Positions 15,162-19,499 of a stretch of DNA of 19,499 bases are shown piece by piece. The notes beneath the pieces are model-generated. The model was not told where the DNA came from, did no database searches, and worked only from the letters and a program-made list of their open reading frames with translations. This stretch comes from Asaia bogorensis (GTDB taxonomy: Bacteria > Pseudomonadota > Alphaproteobacteria > Acetobacterales > Acetobacteraceae): NCBI GenBank assembly GCA_945873675.1, contig CAMCEP010000016.1, forward strand, positions 1-19,499, read 5' to 3'. Positions within the stretch are counted from its first letter, which is position 1. Each line of letters begins with the position of its first letter. The translations under genes were made by a program, and so were the position numbers.

Positions 15162-15857
15162 CTATTCGGCCCAGCCGGCAAAGCGTGTGAATTCCTGCGC
15201 CGGGGCGCGTTCCGTCACCAAGCCATTTTCCACCGCATCGGGATCGGCATAGCCAAGCGCCATACCGCAGACGAGCATTTCCTCAGCAGGAATATCCAGC
15301 ATCGCCTGAATGGTGCGGTGATAGGGCATGAAGGCCGCCTGCGGGCAGGTATCCAACCCCATGCCGCGTGCTGCCACCATCACATTCTCCAGGAACATGC
15401 CGTAATCCAGCCAAGAACCCTGTTCCAGATCGCGATGAATGGTGAAGATCAACCCAACCGGCGCGCCGAAGAAAATCAGATTGCGCCCATGTTGCGCGCG
15501 CATCCTTTCGTTCTCGCCCTTCGCAATGCCGAGTAGCGCATAAAGATCCCAGCCCACCTTGCGCCGACGGCTGTGGAAGGGCTCAAAAAATTTGCGCGGG
15601 TAGTATTGGTATTCAGATTCCGGCGTGACGCCGCTGGCATGTTCCGCCATCAGCGCATTACATAGCCGCTGCAGCGGCGTGCCGGTCAGCGCATGCACCT
15701 TCCAGGGCTGGATATTACTGCCCGAAGGGGCGCGCGCGGCGACATCCAGCAGATGCGCTACATCCGCCTGCGGCACTGGCTTCGGCAAAAAGGCGCGGAT
15801 GGAACGGCGCGAGGTTATCGCCGCTTCAACCGCCTTTTGCGCGGCAGCGTCGGCCAT
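15162..15857 (-). CDS. Nitroreductase-family FMN oxidoreductase
   Basis: A 231-residue flavoprotein of the nitroreductase fold, which reduces nitro, quinone or other conjugated substrates with NAD(P)H. FMN phosphate contacts are expected from TSRRSIRAF (16-23) and the isoalloxazine loop from APSGSNIQPWKV (43-54). GMGLDTCPQAAFM (165-177) and a late VCGMALGYAD (196-205) complete the family pattern. The ATG at 15857 overlaps the stop of the upstream dihydroorotase-like gene by one base (TGATG), so translation is coupled; a TTG just before it is unlikely to be used. It is 49 bases ahead of the MetE-like gene and on the same strand. The substrate is unknown. Confidence 0.9.
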   Translation of the reverse strand: MADAAAQKAVEAAITSRRSIRAFLPKPVPQADVAHLLDVAARAPSGSNIQPWKVHALTGTPLQRLCNALMAEHASGVTPESEYQYYPRKFFEPFHSRRRKVGWDLYALLGIAKGENERMRAQHGRNLIFFGAPVGLIFTIHRDLEQGSWLDYGMFLENVMVAARGMGLDTCPQAAFMPYHRTIQAMLDIPAEEMLVCGMALGYADPDAVENGLVTERAPAQEFTRFAGWAE

Positions 15858-17188
15858 CAAGCGCGCCTTGTGTCAATGAATTCCACCGGCTTGCCTTGCG
15901 GCGCGCCCTGCACCTGATCATCGCGCATGGCGATATGGCCGCGCACGACCGTCATCACCGGCCAGCCGCTGCAACGATGCCCAGCGAAGGGCGTCCACCC
16001 GCAGGGCGAGACAATCCAGCTATCTTCGATAGTGCGGGTTTTCTTCATATCCACGACCGTCACGTCACCATCCATGCCAACGGCCAGCCGCCCCTTGGTC
16101 TTGGCGCCATAAACCCGCGCGGGGCCGGCGCACATCAAATCCGCCAGACGCGGCAGGGAAAGCCGGCCCGCACTCACATGGTCCAGCATCAGCGGCACAA
16201 TGGTTTGAATACCCGTGAGCCCCGCCGCCGTATCGGGCCAGGGGCGTTCCTTAGCCGCGCGCGAATGCGGCGCATGGTCCGATCCCACGCAATCCACCGT
16301 GCCATCGGCAACCGCCTTCCAGGCCGCTTCCAAATGCCGCGCGCCACGAATGGGCGGGTTCATCACCGCATAACCACCAAGGCGCCCATAGGCTTCATCC
16401 GTTTGCGTGAGGTGGTTCAGCAAAACTTCGCAACTTGCGACATCTCTGAAATCAGCCAGATACGCCAATTCTTCCGCAGTCGAGACATGCAGGATATGCG
16501 CGCGCCGCCCAGTCTTGCGCGCCAAGGCCATCAGGCGCCGTGTGCCGAGCATCGCGGTTTCCACATCACGCCATTCCTGGTGATTGATATGCGCCATGCC
16601 CGGCGTGAACATGGGCTTGCGCGCTTGCAAGCGATATTCATCTTCCGAATGATAGCAAATGGCGCGGCGGCCTGAGCGCATTACCGCTTCCAGGCTTTCA
16701 TCATCTTCCACCAGCAAATCACCGGTGGAGGAGCCCGCGAAAATCTTGATGGCGCAAACATTGGGCTCAAGCTCTAGCGCCGCGAGGTCCGCGATATTCG
16801 TCTTGGTGCCGCCCACATAAATCCCAATATCGCACCAGGCGCGGCCCTTCACGAATTCGCGCTTGGCATCCAGCCTTTCGGTATTGGTGATGGAAGGCGC
16901 GGTATTGGGCATATCGAAAACCGCCGCCAAGCCGCCCAGCACAGCAGCGCACGTGCCGGTTTCCATGGTTTCCACCTTGGGGTCGCCCGGATCGCGCAAA
17001 TGCACATGCGGGTCAATCAAGCCCGGCAGCAGATGCAGCCCCCTGCAATCCACGGTTTCCGCGGCATCCGCTTGCGTCAGATCACCAATGGCGGCGATGC
17101 GCCCGGCGCGGATGCCGATATCGGCCCGCTCCACCCCCCAAGGCATCACACAGTCTCCGCCCTTCAGGGCAAGGTCAAAACGCGCCAT
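15857..17188 (-). CDS. Dihydroorotase-like cyclic amidohydrolase (PyrC/AllB group)
   Basis: A 443-residue zinc hydrolase of the dihydroorotase/allantoinase group, which opens cyclic amides such as dihydroorotate, allantoin or hydantoins. The metal site is complete: DPHVHLRDPG (H61, H63), a Lys likely to be carbamylated in AIKIFAGSSTGD (K148), H180 in YHSEDE, H234 in HILHVSTAEE, and SDHAPH (D304). DMPNT and GGTKTN are typical of type I dihydroorotases. It most resembles a dihydroorotase subgroup of about 444 residues that I recall as distinct from the pyrimidine-pathway enzyme next to pyrB. GGAGG lies eight bases before the ATG. As first gene of a packed minus-strand set with a nitroreductase, a catabolic role is as likely as pyrimidine synthesis. 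Confidence 0.88.
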   Translation of the reverse strand: MARFDLALKGGDCVMPWGVERADIGIRAGRIAAIGDLTQADAAETVDCRGLHLLPGLIDPHVHLRDPGDPKVETMETGTCAAVLGGLAAVFDMPNTAPSITNTERLDAKREFVKGRAWCDIGIYVGGTKTNIADLAALELEPNVCAIKIFAGSSTGDLLVEDDESLEAVMRSGRRAICYHSEDEYRLQARKPMFTPGMAHINHQEWRDVETAMLGTRRLMALARKTGRRAHILHVSTAEELAYLADFRDVASCEVLLNHLTQTDEAYGRLGGYAVMNPPIRGARHLEAAWKAVADGTVDCVGSDHAPHSRAAKERPWPDTAAGLTGIQTIVPLMLDHVSAGRLSLPRLADLMCAGPARVYGAKTKGRLAVGMDGDVTVVDMKKTRTIEDSWIVSPCGWTPFAGHRCSGWPVMTVVRGHIAMRDDQVQGAPQGKPVEFIDTRRA

Positions 17189-17294
17189 GGCAGCATCCTC
17201 CGGGTATCGCTGCGCTACATTGCACCAAGGCGCCGGTCTGAAAAGATGGTGTCCTTTTGGGGGCCGGCCGCAATAGCCCGTCAGAAGCTTGTTT
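17189..17294. other. Upstream region of the dihydroorotase-like gene
   Basis: About 105 bases separate the gene start (17188, minus strand) from the repeat array. It carries the ribosome site GGAGG but I see no good -35/-10 pair on the minus strand, so the transcription start is unknown and may lie within or beyond the repeats. Confidence 0.4.
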
Positions 17295-17500
17295 GAGCGA
17301 CTGATTCACGGCTCCGGCATATGCCTCCGCAGATCAGGCGCTTTTTTGAGCGACTGATTCACGGCGCCGGCATACGCCTACGCCGATCAGGCGCTTTTTT
17401 GCGCGACTGATTCACGGCTCCGGCATATGCCTCCGCCGATCAGGCGCTTTTTTGCGCGACTGATTCACGGCTCCGGCATATGCCTCCGCCGATCAGGCGC
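17295..17500. repeat. 53-base palindromic tandem repeat, four copies
   Basis: Units start at 17295, 17348, 17401 and 17454 with an exact 53-base period; the fourth is cut at 47 bases (17500) where it runs into coding sequence. Units 3 and 4 are identical over those 47 bases; units 1 and 2 differ by a few substitutions. Each unit is largely self-complementary: GCGC-GA-CTGAT pairs with ATCAG-GCGC, CGGC with GCCG, and the centre is GGCATATGCC in units 1, 3 and 4. The first three end in six T's (17342-17347, 17395-17400, 17448-17453), so each looks like a plus-strand intrinsic terminator. Unit 4 contains the stop codon (17493-17495) of the minus-strand dehydratase gene, suggesting the array grew from that gene's 3' end. 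Every unit also has one GATTC and one GATC. Confidence 0.95.
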
Positions 17501-18452
17501 TGGCCATCACCCAATCGCGGAATAGCGCAAGGTCAATATTGCCCCCGCAAAGCACCACGCCGGCGCGCTTGCCGCGCATCGCCGCGCGCTCCTGCAACAG
17601 GGCAGCCAACGGCGCAGCACCCGCCCCTTCCGCCAGGTTATGCGTATCCTGCCAATAGGCGCGAATGGCGGCTGCCACTTCGTCATCCGTCACGGTCACA
17701 ATACGCGCGGCCCCCTTGCGGATGACCTCGAGCGCGTTGGCATCGGGCAGGCGCGTTGCCATGCCATCCGCGCGCGTATTGGCGGTTGGCGTCGTCACCA
17801 CGCGCCCTGCGGCGAAGGAAAGCGCATAGGCCGGCGCTTCGGTGCTTTGCACGCCGATGATCTCGGTCTTCAGGCCAAGCAGATCGCGCGCCAGGATGCA
17901 GCCGCAAATGCCTGACCCAAGGCCGATCGGCACATAAAGTGCGGCGAGTGGGGGTGCCGCGCGCAGCAATTCCAGCGCGTAGGTCGCGACCCCCATCACC
18001 AAATCACGCGCAAAGGATGGCGCGAACAGCAAGCCTTCTGCCTTGGCAAGCCTTGCGGCTTCCTCCCGCGCTTCGTCGAAATCCGCGCCATATTCAATCA
18101 GCCGCGCACCTTGCGCGCGCATGGCGTTGTTCTTTTCAACGCTATTGCCGCGGGGCACCAGGATCGTCACCGGAATACCATAACGCGCGCCGGCATAAGC
18201 GAGCGACTGACCATGATTACCGCGGGTCGCACTCACAACGCCCGCTATATCAGGGTTTTCGCGCTTAAGCCTTTCCATGAATACCAGGCCGCCCCGCACC
18301 TTGAAGGCGCCGGTCGGCGTGTGGTTTTCATGCTTGACCCAAACCTCTGCCCCCACGCGTTGCGAGAGCAGCGGCCAGGCATATTGCGGGGTCGGGGGAA
18401 AGGCCGCGTGGACAAGCCGCGCTGCCTCTTCCAGTTCACCCAGCGTGAACAC
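17493..18452 (-). CDS. PLP-dependent threonine/serine dehydratase-like enzyme
   Basis: A 319-residue fold-type II PLP enzyme, probably deaminating threonine, serine or a related hydroxyamino acid. The PLP lysine is K51 in HTPTGAFKVRGG (44-55); SATRGNHGQSLAYAG is the substrate-carboxylate loop, PIGLGSGICG the phosphate-binding glycine loop, and VVLCGGNIDLALF the C-terminal strand. It lacks the ACT regulatory domain of biosynthetic IlvA, so it is of the catabolic length, and could also be a racemase or hydroxyectoine-type dehydratase. The start is a GTG at 18452 only six bases after the nrdB stop, with no obvious ribosome site, implying translation coupled to nrdB. Its last two codons and stop lie in the first-transcribed unit of the 53-base repeat array. 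Confidence 0.87.
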   Translation of the reverse strand: MFTLGELEEAARLVHAAFPPTPQYAWPLLSQRVGAEVWVKHENHTPTGAFKVRGGLVFMERLKRENPDIAGVVSATRGNHGQSLAYAGARYGIPVTILVPRGNSVEKNNAMRAQGARLIEYGADFDEAREEAARLAKAEGLLFAPSFARDLVMGVATYALELLRAAPPLAALYVPIGLGSGICGCILARDLLGLKTEIIGVQSTEAPAYALSFAAGRVVTTPTANTRADGMATRLPDANALEVIRKGAARIVTVTDDEVAAAIRAYWQDTHNLAEGAGAAPLAALLQERAAMRGKRAGVVLCGGNIDLALFRDWVMASA

Positions 18453-18458
18453 GCGGCG

Positions 18459-19499
18459 TCAATGCCGCGCGACGTCTATTTCGCCTTCCGGCTGGGGCGA
18501 AGAAAACGCGCTATCCGCAAAGGCTTCTTCCCACGAACCGGCGGTGCTCGCCTTGGAATATTCAGTGGCGCGATTTTCAAAGAAATTCGCGTGTTCCACC
18601 GCATTCAGCATTTCATCGAGCCACGGCAGCGGGTTCTTTTCAATTTTGTAGAGCGGCTCTAGCCCCAACTGCTGCAAGCGCCGATCCGCGATGAAGCGGA
18701 TATATTGCTTCGTGAGCGAGGCATCCAGGCCCTGCACGCCGCCCAGTTCAAACGCCAGATCAATGAAGGCGTCTTCATGATCCACGATGGTGGCGCACAC
18801 CAGGTAAAGATCGCGGCGGAATTCCTCGGTCCAGATTTCCGGATTTTCCTGCACAAAAGTGCGGAACAGCCGGATCACGGAAAGGCAATGCAGGGTTTCG
18901 TCGCGCACAGACCAGCTCACGATCTGGCCCATGCCCTTCATTTTGTTGAAGCGCGGGAAATTCATGAGAATCGCGAAGGAAGCGAAAAGCTGCAAGCCTT
19001 CGGTGAAGGCACCAAAAGCAGCCAGCGTCTTCGCGATTTCAGTCTTATTCGCGACACTGAAGCTATGCATGTAATCGTACTTGTCCTTCATCTCCTTGTA
19101 TTTGAGGAAGGCCGTGTATTCGATTTCAGGCATGCCGATGGTATCGAGCAAATGGCTATAAGCCGCGATATGCACCGTTTCGATATTGGAGAAGGCCGAG
19201 AGCATCATCAGCACTTCCGTCGGCTTAAACACCTGCGAATAATGCTTCATGTAGCAATTATTCACTTCCACATCCGCCTGGGTGAAGAAGCGGAAGATCT
19301 GCGTCAGCAGATTACGCTCTGACTGCGTCAGATTCTTCTGCCAATCCTTCACATCATCGGCCAACGGCACTTCTTCCGGCAGCCAATGGATGCGCTGCTG
19401 CTGCAACCAGGCTTCATAGGCCCAAGGATAGCGGAAGGGTTTGTAGACGGGGTTCGAGGTCAGAAGATCGAACTTCACCGGCAATTCATCCTGCACCAT
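18459..19499 (-). CDS. nrdB: Class Ia ribonucleotide reductase, beta subunit NrdB
   Basis: Supplies the tyrosyl radical for reduction of ribonucleotides to deoxyribonucleotides, pairing with NrdA in the cytoplasm. The 346 residues cover the whole expected length, with the ATG at the very edge of the window (19497-19499), so a slightly longer N-terminus cannot be excluded. Diiron-site residues are visible: D76 in FFTQADVEVN, E107 and H110 in IETVH, E167 in FTEGLQLF, and E201 and H204 in RDETLH. The radical Tyr is Y114, spaced as in E. coli E-T-x-H-x3-Y. NPVYKPFRYPWAYEAW and VEHANFFENRATEYSKA are typical of alphaproteobacterial NrdB. NrdA should lie beyond the window edge. The downstream dehydratase is an unusual close neighbour. 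Confidence 0.96.
   Translation of the reverse strand: MVQDELPVKFDLLTSNPVYKPFRYPWAYEAWLQQQRIHWLPEEVPLADDVKDWQKNLTQSERNLLTQIFRFFTQADVEVNNCYMKHYSQVFKPTEVLMMLSAFSNIETVHIAAYSHLLDTIGMPEIEYTAFLKYKEMKDKYDYMHSFSVANKTEIAKTLAAFGAFTEGLQLFASFAILMNFPRFNKMKGMGQIVSWSVRDETLHCLSVIRLFRTFVQENPEIWTEEFRRDLYLVCATIVDHEDAFIDLAFELGGVQGLDASLTKQYIRFIADRRLQQLGLEPLYKIEKNPLPWLDEMLNAVEHANFFENRATEYSKASTAGSWEEAFADSAFSSPQPEGEIDVARH

Noticed and set aside
13859..15190. A 443-codon open frame on the plus strand
   Set aside because: It is antisense to the LigI-like and MetE-like genes, which have full catalytic motifs, and its product has no recognisable family features.
17295..17500. Repeat array as a CRISPR
   Set aside because: The 53-base units are contiguous with no unique spacers and no cas genes are present; it is a simple tandem repeat.

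Overview
The window looks like chromosomal DNA from an alphaproteobacterium, most likely an Acetobacteraceae member of the Roseomonas type. This rests on the high-GC codon use of the housekeeping genes, the alphaproteobacterial hemD / mitofilin-like / HemY gene string, an alphaproteobacterial class Ia NrdB, and orphan tripartite-tricarboxylate (Bug) binding proteins. Family names come from remembered motifs and sequences; no search was run.

Layout. Bases 1-912 are mostly non-coding and hold a decayed OmpA-family gene on the minus strand (194-478) and an AT-rich patch. Two plus-strand Bug-type periplasmic binding proteins follow (913-1899, 2018-2989). After a 460-base gap come rlmJ and gpsA, overlapping at the stop/start. 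Bases 5385-9189 hold a compact three-gene unit: a small two-TM sensor-like membrane protein, a major facilitator with its own N-terminal periplasmic sensor and HAMP-like segment, and a secreted PF04392-type binding protein. This unit is visibly lower in GC than the genes on either side. Next are hemD, a mitofilin-family membrane protein and HemY (9232-12311), then an RraA-family protein (12382-13086).

From 13218 to the right end every gene is on the minus strand. Read in transcription order from the right edge they are nrdB, a PLP-dependent threonine/serine dehydratase-like gene, a 53-base palindromic repeat present four times in tandem, then a tightly packed set: dihydroorotase-like cyclic amidohydrolase, nitroreductase, MetE-C-terminal-domain protein and a LigI-like amidohydrolase. 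The last gene and the RraA-family gene converge on a short spacer with two strong hairpins.

How they may work together. rlmJ and gpsA are housekeeping genes. hemD-mitofilin-hemY form the usual tetrapyrrole-associated string, but hemC is not beside them. The 5385-9189 unit is the best candidate for something undescribed: two adjacent membrane proteins share a related extracytoplasmic sensor segment, one carries it fused through a HAMP-like linker to a transporter, and a binding protein of an ABC family is encoded with them although no ABC permease or ATPase is present. A ligand-gated or ligand-sensing MFS transporter with an accessory binding protein is an inference from architecture only. The minus-strand enzymes look catabolic (ring opening of cyclic amides, lactone hydrolysis), but no substrate can be read from the sequence.
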